Both the position numbers and the translations under genes were made by a program. Of a stretch of DNA of 64,000 nt, positions 27,291 through 34,988 are shown piece after piece. The notes beneath the pieces were generated by a model that saw nothing but the letters and a program-made list of their open reading frames with translations, was not told the DNA's origin and searched no databases. Each line of letters starts with the position of its first letter. The first letter of the stretch is position 1. The DNA comes from Desulfurivibrio alkaliphilus AHT 2 (GTDB taxonomy: Bacteria > Desulfobacterota > Desulfobulbia > Desulfobulbales > Desulfurivibrionaceae), in NCBI RefSeq assembly GCF_000092205.1, contig NC_014216.1, forward strand, positions 1,927,742-1,991,741, in the 5' to 3' direction.

Positions 27291-28433
27291 TTAACTCAAC
27301 GGGGTGTAAAGCCGCTGATTCATGGCGCCTATCCGGCACAAAAGCTCATAACTGATGGTTCCGTGCCAGTCGGCCAGTTCATCGGCCCCGATAAACTCCT
27401 CACCCTGGCGACCGAGAAAAACCGCCTCATCACCGGCCTGCACCGCCGGCAACGCGCTGACGTCGGCCATGCAGGCGTTCATGCAGATGGTGCCCAAAAT
27501 CGGCACCCGGCGGCCACCCAGCAATACCTGGGCCCGGCCGCTGACGCCCCGGGGGTAACCATCGGCATAACCCACCGGCAGCACCGCCAGGCGGGTGGGA
27601 GCGGGGGTTACATAGCGGTGGCCGTAGCTGATGCCGTAGCCGGCGGGCAGCATTTTTACCTGCAGCACCCGGCTGCGCAGACTCATGGCCGGCTGCAGGG
27701 CCAGGCCCGCAGCGGCAAGTTCCACCGGCAAAGGGGAATAACCATAAAGGCTGATCCCCGGCCGCACCAGATCTCCATGTGCCCAGGGAAAGCGAAGCAG
27801 GGCGGCCGAATTGGCCATGTGCAGCAGCGGCCGCGCCACCCCCGCCGGCGGCAGGCAGACCGCTCCTCCGGCCTGCAGCAGTTGCCACTGCTCCCGGCAG
27901 CGCGTTTCCGCGCCGGGCACATCGGCCAAAGGGAAATGAGACATCATACCGGCCAGCCGCAAGCCGGGCAAGCCGGTAATAATCGCCGCCAACCGGGTAA
28001 GATCGGCAGGGGCCACCCCGAAGCGGCCCATCCCGGCATCAAGCTTCAGGTGCACCCCCACCTGCCGGCCCCGATCGGCAGCCAGGCGAGATAACGCCTC
28101 CAGGCCGTCGGCGGCAAAAACCACCGGACTCAGGCGGTACTCAACCACCTCGGCCGCCTCCCGGGGGTCAAACCCAAGCAGCAGCACCACTTCCCCGTCA
28201 AGCCCGGCGCGGCGCAGCCTGATCCCTTCTTCCAGGGTACCCACCCCGAAACAGTCGGCGCCGGCCCCGGCAAAGGCACCGGCGGCCGCTTCCAGCCCAT
28301 GGCCGTAAGCATCGGCCTTAACCACCGCCATGATCCTTATCCCCGGCGCCACCCGGGATCGTACGGCCTCATAGTTGACCCGCAGGGCCTTAAGGTCGAT
28401 CTCCACCGCATTGTAAGAGGCCGCGCCGATCAT
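27291..28433 (-). CDS. alr: Alanine racemase
   Basis: PLP enzyme interconverting L- and D-alanine for peptidoglycan. The Schiff-base Lys lies in MAVVKADAYGHG near residue 36, and the catalytic Tyr in GISYGHRYV near 268. Other conserved parts are DAGMGRFGV, RPGISLYGYSP, VGYADGYPRG, and ICMNACMADV. Start ATG 28433 overlaps the TGA of the upstream membrane-protein gene (ATGA), so a longer frame up to 28724 is not used. Length (380) is normal. Confidence 0.96.
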   Translation of the reverse strand: MIGAASYNAVEIDLKALRVNYEAVRSRVAPGIRIMAVVKADAYGHGLEAAAGAFAGAGADCFGVGTLEEGIRLRRAGLDGEVVLLLGFDPREAAEVVEYRLSPVVFAADGLEALSRLAADRGRQVGVHLKLDAGMGRFGVAPADLTRLAAIITGLPGLRLAGMMSHFPLADVPGAETRCREQWQLLQAGGAVCLPPAGVARPLLHMANSAALLRFPWAHGDLVRPGISLYGYSPLPVELAAAGLALQPAMSLRSRVLQVKMLPAGYGISYGHRYVTPAPTRLAVLPVGYADGYPRGVSGRAQVLLGGRRVPILGTICMNACMADVSALPAVQAGDEAVFLGRQGEEFIGADELADWHGTISYELLCRIGAMNQRLYTPLS

Positions 28434-28864
28434 ACCACTCGCCTGCGATACCACTGGCCCCAGAACAGTCCGCTGGCCAGCAGCAGTGCCGCGCCCACCG
28501 CCAGGTAAACCAGGGCCACCCAGACTTCCGGCAGGCCAAAGCTGCGCAGCACCCGCCCGGAAACCATCATCAGCGCCACCAGCCCCCACATCTTCAGGGA
28601 ATAAACCGCCCCCAGGCAGGCGTTTTCCTGCAACGACAGGATCCGGACAATATTTTTCCGGGCCGAAGGAATCAGCATGAAATAAGCTTTCAAGGCCCCG
28701 ACGGCCAGGGCCGCCACCGGCCACCAGAGGGCGCCGTCACCGTAGAGCAGCGCCCCCCTGACCAGCAGGTAGAAGCCGATAAAGCTCCAGAGCACTGCGG
28801 CCAGCAGCAGATGGGCCTGCACCGAGGCTCCGGGTTTAAAGCGCTGCGCGGCGTTGGCGAACAT
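28430..28864 (-). CDS. Four-helix membrane protein, unknown function
   Basis: The 144-residue protein has hydrophobic segments at about residues 17-37, 46-67, 85-105 and 112-134, with basic loops (PSARKNIVRIL between helices 2 and 3) and a basic C-terminus YRRRVV. No family is recognised. It overlaps alr by four bases (ATGA) and is the first gene of the run through argS to secA. A terminator for the ferredoxin gene lies just upstream. Confidence 0.75.
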   Translation of the reverse strand: MFANAAQRFKPGASVQAHLLLAAVLWSFIGFYLLVRGALLYGDGALWWPVAALAVGALKAYFMLIPSARKNIVRILSLQENACLGAVYSLKMWGLVALMMVSGRVLRSFGLPEVWVALVYLAVGAALLLASGLFWGQWYRRRVV

Positions 28865-28904
28865 GATTTAGAGGGCAGGGCCTCCCGGCAGGGTTATCAA
28901 ACAA

Positions 28905-28940
28905 GAATAGGCATATCCCGCCTCGGGGATATGCCTATTC
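28905..28940 (-). terminator. Rho-independent terminator of the ferredoxin gene
   Basis: GAATAGGCATATCCC and GGGATATGCCTATTC form a perfect 15-base stem with a six-base loop. On the minus strand it is followed by TTGTTTGAT. It starts about 30 bases after the ferredoxin stop and could act in both directions. Confidence 0.75.
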
Positions 28941-28971
28941 TGCAACAGTTTGCACCAGGGTTCAGGCTACA

Positions 28972-29157
28972 TTAAACCTCGGTTACGGTGATGGCACCTT
29001 CCGGGCAAACCTCAACGCAGGTTTCGCAACCCAGGCACTCATCAACGTTGACGGGATCAGCCTTGCCGTCGACCATCTCGAAAACCTGAGCCGGGCAGGC
29101 GTTTACGCACTCTTCATCACCGCTGCACTTGTCCTTGTCGACATCAACTTGCCACAT
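28972..29157 (-). CDS. 7Fe/8Fe ferredoxin with Asp in place of one cluster cysteine
   Basis: A 61-residue two-cluster ferredoxin, a cytoplasmic electron carrier. The C-terminal binding motif is complete (Cys41, Cys44, Cys47, Cys51-Pro). The N-terminal motif reads Cys11-Ser-Gly-Asp14-Glu-Glu-Cys17-x3-Cys21-Pro: the second Cys is Asp14. The same numbering and Asp14 occur in Desulfovibrio africanus ferredoxin III, where the first site holds [3Fe-4S] that takes up a fourth metal. A similar [3Fe-4S]/[4Fe-4S] interconversion is expected here. A GGAGG sits before the ATG, with a promoter upstream and a strong terminator downstream, so it is monocistronic and probably well expressed. Confidence 0.93.
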   Translation of the reverse strand: MWQVDVDKDKCSGDEECVNACPAQVFEMVDGKADPVNVDECLGCETCVEVCPEGAITVTEV

Positions 29158-29185
29158 GATTCTTTCCTCCGTGTTAACAATAATT

Positions 29186-29214
29186 ATAATAAGTTAAATA
29201 CAGGCCCGAAGCAA
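29186..29214 (-). promoter_or_regulatory. Predicted promoter of the ferredoxin gene
   Basis: On the minus strand TTGCTT (29214-29209) and TATTAT (29191-29186) are 17 bases apart, within an AT-rich tract before the GGAGG site. An overlapping TATAAT begins three bases further on. Confidence 0.5.
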
Positions 29215-29365
29215 ATTACCTTAAGGCATAGGCGGGAAGCTGCGCCCAAGGCTCCACCTCCAACCTGTTCTCTTCGAGTCATCAATTTCCGACACTTTTC
29301 TCTAATGCACCGACTTTTTTTTGTCAACATAAAAGCGGCGGCTACCCAGACGCTGCCGCGGCAAC

Positions 29366-29394
29366 GTAACCAATCACAGGGCTGGACCAACGGG
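29366..29394 (+). repeat. Variant companion module beside PE9
   Basis: Begins GTAACCAATCACAGGG, like a palindrome terminus, and ends at the PE9 boundary. It is shorter than modules A and B and only its first half resembles module A. Confidence 0.5.
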
Positions 29395-29503
29395 GTAAGC
29401 GGTTACAGGGTGCCGCAGGTTGCGGCAAGCGAGACGGCGAAGCGTACCTCAGTACATGAGCCGGCTCGATCGCCGCAAGATGCGGTGCCCTGTAACCGCT
29501 TAC
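29395..29503 (+). repeat. Palindromic element PE9, exceptional position
   Basis: A 109-base copy with perfect outer arms GTAAGCGGTTACAGGG and CCCTGTAACCGCTTAC, inner TTGCGGC and GCCGCAA, apex GTAC-N4-GTAC. Unlike all others it is not at a gene end: it lies between divergent genes, 79 bases before the 29583 start codon. Confidence 0.93.
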
Positions 29504-29582
29504 GCGGCAACTGTTGACCGGGGCGGGCAAATAAGGTAGCCTGCCCAAGTTAACATCGGATGAACCGGGAGAACAAAAATAA

Positions 29583-29930
29583 ATGAGCAAAAAAAATAAA
29601 AATAAGAACAAGGGCCCGAGCGCCGAGAAATCGGAAGAGGCGATGATCGGCGGCCTCATTGAAGGCAGCCCCGAGGCGGTCGGCGTGGCGGTGCTGCGCC
29701 TGGCCTGCGGCTGTCGCAAGATGGCGGCGGTGGACAAAACCGGCGAACCAGCCAGCAAGGTGGTCATTTACCGCGATAACGCCCTGAACGTCTGCCAACA
29801 GTGCCAGGAAGACAACGGGGCCTTCGTTCGGGTGCAGGAGTCCTTCATTCACTGGATCAACCCCGCGCCGGCGGCGGAGGAGCAGCAAAAGATCCGGGAC
29901 AAAGTTTTCGGCACCGTCACCACGCACTGA
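29583..29930 (+). CDS. Small Cys-containing protein, unknown function
   Basis: A 115-residue protein with a Lys/Asn-rich N-terminus (MSKKNKNKNK). Four cysteines are arranged as Cys42-x-Cys44 and Cys71-x2-Cys74, suggesting a small zinc site; between them are strands such as KVVIYRDNALNVC. No family is recognised. It lies four bases ahead of a ParA/MinD-like ATPase gene, so the two are very likely co-expressed and perhaps act together. A GGGAG sequence lies 11 bases before the ATG. Confidence 0.75.
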   Translation: MSKKNKNKNKGPSAEKSEEAMIGGLIEGSPEAVGVAVLRLACGCRKMAAVDKTGEPASKVVIYRDNALNVCQQCQEDNGAFVRVQESFIHWINPAPAAEEQQKIRDKVFGTVTTH

Positions 29931-29934
29931 CCCG

Positions 29935-30906
29935 ATGCCAAAGCTCGGCAGCAGACCAGTCATGCTTCCCGTCGCCAGCGGCAAAGGCGGCGCCGGCAAA
30001 AGTATTTTCGCCGCCAGCCTGGCCATTGCCCTGGCCCGCCAGGGGGCCAGAGTGGTGGCGGCGGATCTCGACTTGGGCGGCTCCAACCTGCACACCTACC
30101 TTGGCCTACCCAACACCAACCCCGGGGTGGGCGATTTCCTCAAACAGCAGCGGCAGGAACTGCGGCAACTGCTGATACCAACCCCCTTTGACAACCTGCG
30201 CTTTCTGCCCGGTGACGGCAAAACCCCTTTCATGGCCAACATCCCCAGCAAGCAGCGTTTTCTGTTGCTGAGCCAGCTGCAGCAATTGCCGGCGGATTAT
30301 GTCATCATCGACCTGGGCGCCGGCTCGGCCCTCAACACCATGAACCTTTTCGGCCTGGCCAAAAACGGCATTGTCATCACCACCCTGGACACCCCGGCGA
30401 TGATGAACGCCCTGGTTTTCCTCCGCAACTTCATGTTCGCCAACCTCATCAGCCTCACCGCCCACCAGGCCCCCATTAAAAAGGATCTACTGGCGGCTTA
30501 CCGCCGCTCTGCCGACGGGACCAACCTGACGGTGGCGGAGGCCTACCGGCTGATCGAACAGCGCGACCCCCTGCTGGCCCGGGAAACCAGGAAGCGCTGC
30601 GGGTCGTTTTGCCCCCGCCTGGTTTACAACATGGCCGACGAAGCTGAAGAGCTGCAGGTGGCCGGCCGCATCGAAGGAACCATGAAAAAAAATCTCTCGC
30701 TGCAGTGCTCCACCCTTGGGCTGCTGTTCCATGACCCGGCGGTGCGGCAGGCGGTGAGAAAAAACCGGGTCTTTCTGCAAAGCCGCCCCGACACTCCTTA
30801 CGCCCGCGGCCTGGCGGCCATCACCCAACGCATCCTGCACCCCCCCGCCACCGCCCCCACCCTGAAGGAACTGGTCAGCGAGGCAAAAACCCACCAATCC
30901 CGATAA
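29935..30906 (+). CDS. ParA/MinD-family ATPase (FlhG-like)
   Basis: Deviant Walker-A P-loop ATPase of the SIMIBI class, 323 residues. The P-loop is SGKGGAGKS (about residues 15-23), with ADLDLGGSNLHTYLG as switch I region and VIIDLGAGSALNTMN as Walker B. The C-terminal part (from about 190) with FCPRLVYNMAD resembles MinD/FlhG-type proteins that sit on membranes or place flagella and other polar structures. Neighbours do not identify the cargo. It is probably an operon with the preceding 115-residue protein gene. It ends 66 bases before PE10, with a GC-rich hairpin between. Confidence 0.85.
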   Translation: MPKLGSRPVMLPVASGKGGAGKSIFAASLAIALARQGARVVAADLDLGGSNLHTYLGLPNTNPGVGDFLKQQRQELRQLLIPTPFDNLRFLPGDGKTPFMANIPSKQRFLLLSQLQQLPADYVIIDLGAGSALNTMNLFGLAKNGIVITTLDTPAMMNALVFLRNFMFANLISLTAHQAPIKKDLLAAYRRSADGTNLTVAEAYRLIEQRDPLLARETRKRCGSFCPRLVYNMADEAEELQVAGRIEGTMKKNLSLQCSTLGLLFHDPAVRQAVRKNRVFLQSRPDTPYARGLAAITQRILHPPATAPTLKELVSEAKTHQSR

Positions 30907-30929
30907 TCGAACACAGTCCCCCACCGAAT

Positions 30930-30950
30930 CGCCGCCGCAAAGCGGCGGCG
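30930..30950. terminator. GC hairpin between convergent genes
   Basis: CGCCGCCGC and GCGGCGGCG form a perfect nine-base stem with a three-A loop, 23 bases after the ATPase stop codon. There is no T-run, so termination is uncertain. Confidence 0.35.
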
Positions 30951-30972
30951 TGAGGCGGCGAAAGGCAAAAAG

Positions 30973-31082
30973 GTAAGCGGTTACAGAGTGCCCCGAATTG
31001 CGGCAAGCAGACCGGCGCCGCGTACCCCAGGTACGCAAGCCGGTCTGATCGCCGCAAGGCGGGGTGCTATGTAACCGCTTAC
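30973..31082 (+). repeat. Palindromic 3'-end element PE10
   Basis: A 110-base copy with outer arms GTAAGCGGTTACAGAG and TATGTAACCGCTTAC, pairing for 12 bases and then drifting, inner TTGCGGC and GCCGCAA, apex GTAC-N5-GTAC. The minus-strand TAA stop of cobB (31079-31081) is inside its right terminus. Confidence 0.92.
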
Positions 31083-32488
31083 CGCCAGGAGGAGGCCCGG
31101 GCTACCAGGGCCGGAGCCCACTCCGGGGTGCCCAGGGCGTGGATGTGGGTATAAAGGGCCAGCACATTGCCGGTGGTAAGACCGTCATGGCCGTCGCGAA
31201 AGCCGACTCCCCGGGCCATGGTCAGGGCCAGGGCGGCCGGTTCAATGGCCGCCTGCTCCACCGTGGAATAACGGAACTCATGGCCCCGGAGCTCCGTGCC
31301 GGGGGCATAGAACGGATTTTCCCGCTCCACCCGCAACACCGTGTAACCATGGGCCTGGGGTTTGCGCGACAGCCCGAAACGCACCGGAAAAACTCCCGCC
31401 AGGGGGTATTCCCGGCCATCCAGCACCATGGCCTCGCCCAGGTAGATCAAACCGCCGCATTCGGCGTAAATGGGCAGGCCGGCCGCCGCCGCCCGCCGCA
31501 CCGATTCCCGAAAGGAGCGGTTGGCAGCCAGCCGCGCCGCCGAGGTTTCCGGAAAACCGCCACCGATATACAGGGCATCAAGGTCAGCCGGCAGGGCCTC
31601 CGCCTCGAGAGCGTTGATGGGCACCAGCTCGGCCCCGGCCGCCCGCAGGGCTTCCAGGTTATCGGGGTAGTAAAACTGAAAGGCGGCATCCAGCAGGTAA
31701 CCGATTTTCACCGGTGAATTGGCCGCAAGCGGCGGCTCCGGGGGCACGCCGCCGGCCGATGTCTCCGGCATCCCCCCTTGCGGCTGCTTGCCCATGAGGG
31801 CAATAATACGATCCAGATCAAGTTTTTGCTCCGCCTGGTCGGCCATCTCTGCCACGGCCCGCCCGGCCTCGCCATGCTCCACGGCGGGCGTCACCCCCAG
31901 GTGCCGCTGGGGAAAAAAGTCACGCCGGCTGCGGGGTATGGCCCCCAGCACCGGCAGGCCGGCGTAGCGTTCCACTGCCTGGCGGACGATACTCTCATGC
32001 CGCGGGCCTCCCACCCGGTTAAGCACCACCCCGGCAAACTCCAGCCCGGGGTCGAAATGACGGCAGCCCAGCACTTGTGCCGCCACGGTACGGGTGGTTT
32101 TGGTGCAGTCCACCACCAGCAGGACCGGCACCTTGAGCAACCGGGCCAACTCGGCGCTGCTGCAGCTCCCCTCAACATCAACCCCGTCGAACAGACCCCG
32201 GTTGCCTTCCAGCACCGCCAGTTCCGCTCCGGCTCGATGAACGTCAAACGAGGCCTGGATTACCGACGCCGGCATCAGGTAGGGGTCGAGGTTGTAACAG
32301 GGCCGCCCGGCGGCCAGGGCCAGCCAGCCGGCATCGATATAATCAGGGCCCTTTTTAAAGACCGCCGGCCGGTGCCCACGCCGCCGCAGGGCCGCCGTCA
32401 ACCCCACCGCCACCACACTTTTACCGCTGCCGCCGGCCAGCCCGGCCACCAGCAGCCCCCCAGCTCCTGTTTGTTGCTGTTCCGTCAT
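31079..32488 (-). CDS. cobB: Cobyrinate a,c-diamide synthase
   Basis: ATP- and glutamine-dependent amidation of the a and c side chains in anaerobic corrinoid synthesis. The N-terminal DTB-synthetase-like ATPase has GLAGGSGKSVVAVGL and FKKGPDYIDAGW, and the middle has EGNRGLFDGVD. The C-terminal class I-type amidotransferase has YIGGGFPE and the nucleophile Cys in YAECGGLIYLG, with a late GHEFRYS. Length 469 fits CbiA/CobB. ATG 32488 is preferred (GGAG nine bases before it) to the frame start at 32509. The stop lies in PE10. No other cobalamin genes are in the window. Confidence 0.93.
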   Translation of the reverse strand: MTEQQQTGAGGLLVAGLAGGSGKSVVAVGLTAALRRRGHRPAVFKKGPDYIDAGWLALAAGRPCYNLDPYLMPASVIQASFDVHRAGAELAVLEGNRGLFDGVDVEGSCSSAELARLLKVPVLLVVDCTKTTRTVAAQVLGCRHFDPGLEFAGVVLNRVGGPRHESIVRQAVERYAGLPVLGAIPRSRRDFFPQRHLGVTPAVEHGEAGRAVAEMADQAEQKLDLDRIIALMGKQPQGGMPETSAGGVPPEPPLAANSPVKIGYLLDAAFQFYYPDNLEALRAAGAELVPINALEAEALPADLDALYIGGGFPETSAARLAANRSFRESVRRAAAAGLPIYAECGGLIYLGEAMVLDGREYPLAGVFPVRFGLSRKPQAHGYTVLRVERENPFYAPGTELRGHEFRYSTVEQAAIEPAALALTMARGVGFRDGHDGLTTGNVLALYTHIHALGTPEWAPALVARASSWR

Positions 32489-32577
32489 TACGCTTCTCCA
32501 CCGCTCCAAGCGATTATGTAAAGGCTTCCAGATAACAGCCCCACCTTACCCGCTTCAGCGCACCCCGCTACTTTTTT

Positions 32578-32605
32578 TTGACCTGTGCCCCGGGCTATGT
32601 TATCT
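32578..32605 (+). promoter_or_regulatory. Possible promoter of the TPR/HEAT operon
   Basis: TTGACC (32578-32583) and TTATCT (32600-32605) are 16 bases apart, about 64 bases before the ATG at 32669. Both hexamers are imperfect. Confidence 0.35.
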
Positions 32606-32668
32606 TTTTTGGTTTTGACCGCCAGCCACAAAAAATCAATGCCTTACTTACCCCATAAGGAAACCATC

Positions 32669-33307
32669 ATGTCTGAAAAGGTTGAGAATCAGGAACAGTT
32701 AAACAAAATCATTGCCGAGCTGGAACAGAAATGTGCCGACAAGCCCGAAAACGTTCCGGCCCACCACCATCTGGCCCTGGTGTACCGCAAAGCAGGCCGC
32801 ATCGACGACGCCATCCGGGAGCTGGAAAAATGCCTGGAGCTGGATGAACAATCGGTGGAAGCATACATCAACCTGGGCGCCATTTATTTTGAGCAGGGCA
32901 ACCTGGACCAGGCTTTGGCGGTCAACCTCAAAGCCGTAAAGGTGTTGCCGGAAATGTCCCGGGCGCACAACAACATCGGCCTGATCAAGCAGCAGCAGGG
33001 CGATGCCGCTGCCGCCATCGCCGCCTATGAAGAAGCGGTGCGCCACGACCCCAAGCTCACCAATGCCTGGGTCAACATGGCCTCCTGCCGGATCATGGCC
33101 GGCGATTTCGAACAGGCGCTGCAGGCGGCCAAAGAGGCGATCAAGCTCGCCCCCGACTTCGGCATGGCCTATAACAACCAGGCCGTGGCCCATTACTACC
33201 TGGAGCAGTACCGGGAAGCCAAAGAGGCTGCCGCCAAGGCGCAGAGCCACGGCTACCAGGTGGACCCGCGTTTCCTGCAAGCCCTTGAAGAAGCCCAGAG
33301 CGCATGA
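32669..33307 (+). CDS. Tetratricopeptide repeat protein
   Basis: A 212-residue, mostly helical protein made of about five TPR units (for example AHHHLALVYRKAGRIDDAIRELEKCL, given here only as part of repeat 1, positions 27-53; then similar units every 34 residues). Predicted cytoplasmic scaffold, no signal peptide. ATG 32669 is chosen because AAGGA lies just upstream; a frame start at 32585 would add an unlikely leader. Its stop overlaps the next gene's start by four bases, so it is first in a three-gene operon with the zinc-ribbon/HEAT protein and a second TPR protein. Confidence 0.88.
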   Translation: MSEKVENQEQLNKIIAELEQKCADKPENVPAHHHLALVYRKAGRIDDAIRELEKCLELDEQSVEAYINLGAIYFEQGNLDQALAVNLKAVKVLPEMSRAHNNIGLIKQQQGDAAAAIAAYEEAVRHDPKLTNAWVNMASCRIMAGDFEQALQAAKEAIKLAPDFGMAYNNQAVAHYYLEQYREAKEAAAKAQSHGYQVDPRFLQALEEAQSA

Positions 33308-34404
33308 AACAACAGCAGATAAAGACCCGGCCCCACTGCCCCTTCTGCGGCGATGAAGTTGCCCAGCCCCAGGATCAGGACCAGCGCAAGCTGGGGGAGT
33401 TCAAAGTCGGCCACTGCCAGTGCGGCGCGGTCTACGCCTGTGACGCCACCGGCCACAATATCGGTTCGGCGATGATCGAAGCCCTGGTTTACGCCTGTAA
33501 CGACGACTGGGAACTGGCCTGGGAGCTGCTGCCGGACCAGGACTATCTCACCGGTAGGGTGGAAAGCTACGACGAGATCACCCACCAGATCCTGGAGCAG
33601 CGCCACCTGGACGGCCGCTATGTCCGCGGCGTGCTCTACTTTGTGCGTTTACAGAAGGAAATCACCGAGATCGCCCAGCAACGGGCCGAGCAAAAGAGGG
33701 ATTACCTGCCCCCCGTGGAACCGGAACGCGACCCGGCCCGCCCTCGGCAACGGGCCGACAAAAAAGAGGTGCAACGCCTGGCCCTGGCCGGCGACATTGA
33801 CGGCCTGGTGGCTCTGACCTTCGATGATGTGCGCACCTTGCGTTTTCTCCAGCGCCTGCTCTACACCCCCGATGACGATCAGCGCTGGTGGCTGGCCCAC
33901 GTTATCGGCCAGGTATGTGCCCGGGTGGCCACCCGCCAGCCCGGGGTGGTCAGCGACCTGCTCCATCGCCTCTTTGATGCCAGCAGCGATTCCGCCGCCG
34001 CCAACTGGGGGCTGGTGGAGACCATGGGTTCGATCATCGCCGCCCGGCCGGATATCTACGGCGCCTTTGCCCGCCACCTGCTGCGCTACATTAACCACGT
34101 CAGCACCCGCCCCCTGGTGCTCTGGGCCTTGGGGACGGTGGCCGCCAGGCGTCCGGACCTGGTCCGGGCCAACCAGTTTTACCAGTTATTCAATCTACTC
34201 AACGACTCCGACCCCTTGGTCCGGGCCCTGACCATCAGGCTGCTGGGCCGGGCCGGGGCCCGGGAGGTCGGCGAGCGCCTGCAGGCGCTCAGCCGGGAGC
34301 AGACCCCGGTGACCATTTACGAAGAAGGACGACCCCAAACCATCACCGTCGGCGATCTGGCCGCGGAGGCACTCAAGATGACAGAGAAGGTGGAACAAGC
34401 ATGA
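33304..34404 (+). CDS. Zinc-ribbon plus HEAT-like repeat protein (DVU0298-like)
   Basis: A 366-residue protein. Two Cys pairs near the N-terminus (CPFCGDE and HCQCGAVYAC) form a likely zinc ribbon. From about residue 150 it is all-helical with HEAT/PBS-lyase-like units (TFDDVRTLRFLQRLLYTP, LLHRLFDASSDSA, DPLVRALTIRLLGRAG). The layout resembles the DVU0298-type proteins of sulfate-reducing bacteria; I make that link from memory and not with certainty. It overlaps both neighbours by four bases (ATGA), so three proteins are made in step: a probable complex. Function is not known. Confidence 0.75.
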   Translation: MKQQQIKTRPHCPFCGDEVAQPQDQDQRKLGEFKVGHCQCGAVYACDATGHNIGSAMIEALVYACNDDWELAWELLPDQDYLTGRVESYDEITHQILEQRHLDGRYVRGVLYFVRLQKEITEIAQQRAEQKRDYLPPVEPERDPARPRQRADKKEVQRLALAGDIDGLVALTFDDVRTLRFLQRLLYTPDDDQRWWLAHVIGQVCARVATRQPGVVSDLLHRLFDASSDSAAANWGLVETMGSIIAARPDIYGAFARHLLRYINHVSTRPLVLWALGTVAARRPDLVRANQFYQLFNLLNDSDPLVRALTIRLLGRAGAREVGERLQALSREQTPVTIYEEGRPQTITVGDLAAEALKMTEKVEQA

Positions 34405-34970
34405 GCACCGACATCGACCAGGAACAGCAACAACCCAAAAGCCAGGCCCAGCAGGACTACGAGGAGGGCCTGGAAAAGATGAAGAACAAGGCGCTACCCC
34501 TGGCGGCGGCGGCCTTTCACAATGCCCTGCTGGGTTTTGAAGAGGCGGGCGACGAGGCCGGGGTGGCCCGGGCGGTAACCAAGCTGGCGGAAATCTGCCT
34601 GCTGCGGGAAGAATACCCCAAAGCCCTGGAGCACCTGCAACGGGCCCTGACCATCTGCCGGGCGGCCAACGATCATCTGAGCGCAACCTACCTGGAAAAA
34701 CAGCTCTTTTACACCAACATCGCCCTGAACAACCAGGAACGGGCCCTGAATCTAGGCCTGGACCTGCTGGCCGCCTACCAGGATTACAACAACCCCGCCG
34801 GGGCGGTGGAAATTCTGGAAAAATTAGCCGAGGTATACCTGGCCGCAGGCAACCGGGAAAAGGCGGCCGAATGCCTGCGCACCGCCGCCGGCATCCATAA
34901 AAGCTTCAAACATCAACGGGCGGCCCAGCAAATGCTGGATCAGGCCGAAACCCTGCTCAGACAATCGTAA
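34401..34970 (+). CDS. Tetratricopeptide repeat protein, second of the operon
   Basis: A 189-residue helical protein. After a Gln/Asp-rich N-terminus (about 1-17) come four TPR-like units (LPLAAAAFHNALLGFEEAG, YPKALEHLQRALTI, QERALNLGLDLLAA, REKAAECLRTAAGI). It has no signal peptide. It overlaps the zinc-ribbon/HEAT gene by four bases. Its TAA stop lies in a 23-base mini-palindrome shared with the stop of the convergent tatC. Confidence 0.85.
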   Translation: MSTDIDQEQQQPKSQAQQDYEEGLEKMKNKALPLAAAAFHNALLGFEEAGDEAGVARAVTKLAEICLLREEYPKALEHLQRALTICRAANDHLSATYLEKQLFYTNIALNNQERALNLGLDLLAAYQDYNNPAGAVEILEKLAEVYLAAGNREKAAECLRTAAGIHKSFKHQRAAQQMLDQAETLLRQS

Positions 34971-34988
34971 TCGGGCTTGGCGCTTTAC
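34966..34988. repeat. Mini-palindrome, possible collapsed 3'-end element
   Basis: The 23 bases start GTAATCG and end CGCTTTAC, the terminal signatures of the palindromic family, with only CCAAGCC-type sequence between. Both convergent genes use the terminal TAA as stop codon (34968-34970 and, on the minus strand, 34985-34987). Confidence 0.45.

Larger units (their letters stand above)
29158..29582. other. Divergent intergenic region holding PE9
   Basis: The 425 bases between the ferredoxin gene and the rightward 29583 gene hold the ferredoxin promoter, an AT-richer stretch with no coding frame of note, a variant companion module (29366-29394), and PE9 (29395-29503). A rightward promoter is not obvious. 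Confidence 0.7.

Noticed and set aside
28434-28724. N-terminal extension of alanine racemase
   Set aside because: It overlaps the four-helix membrane protein gene in another frame and has no conserved sequence; the ATGA-coupled start at 28433 fits the family.
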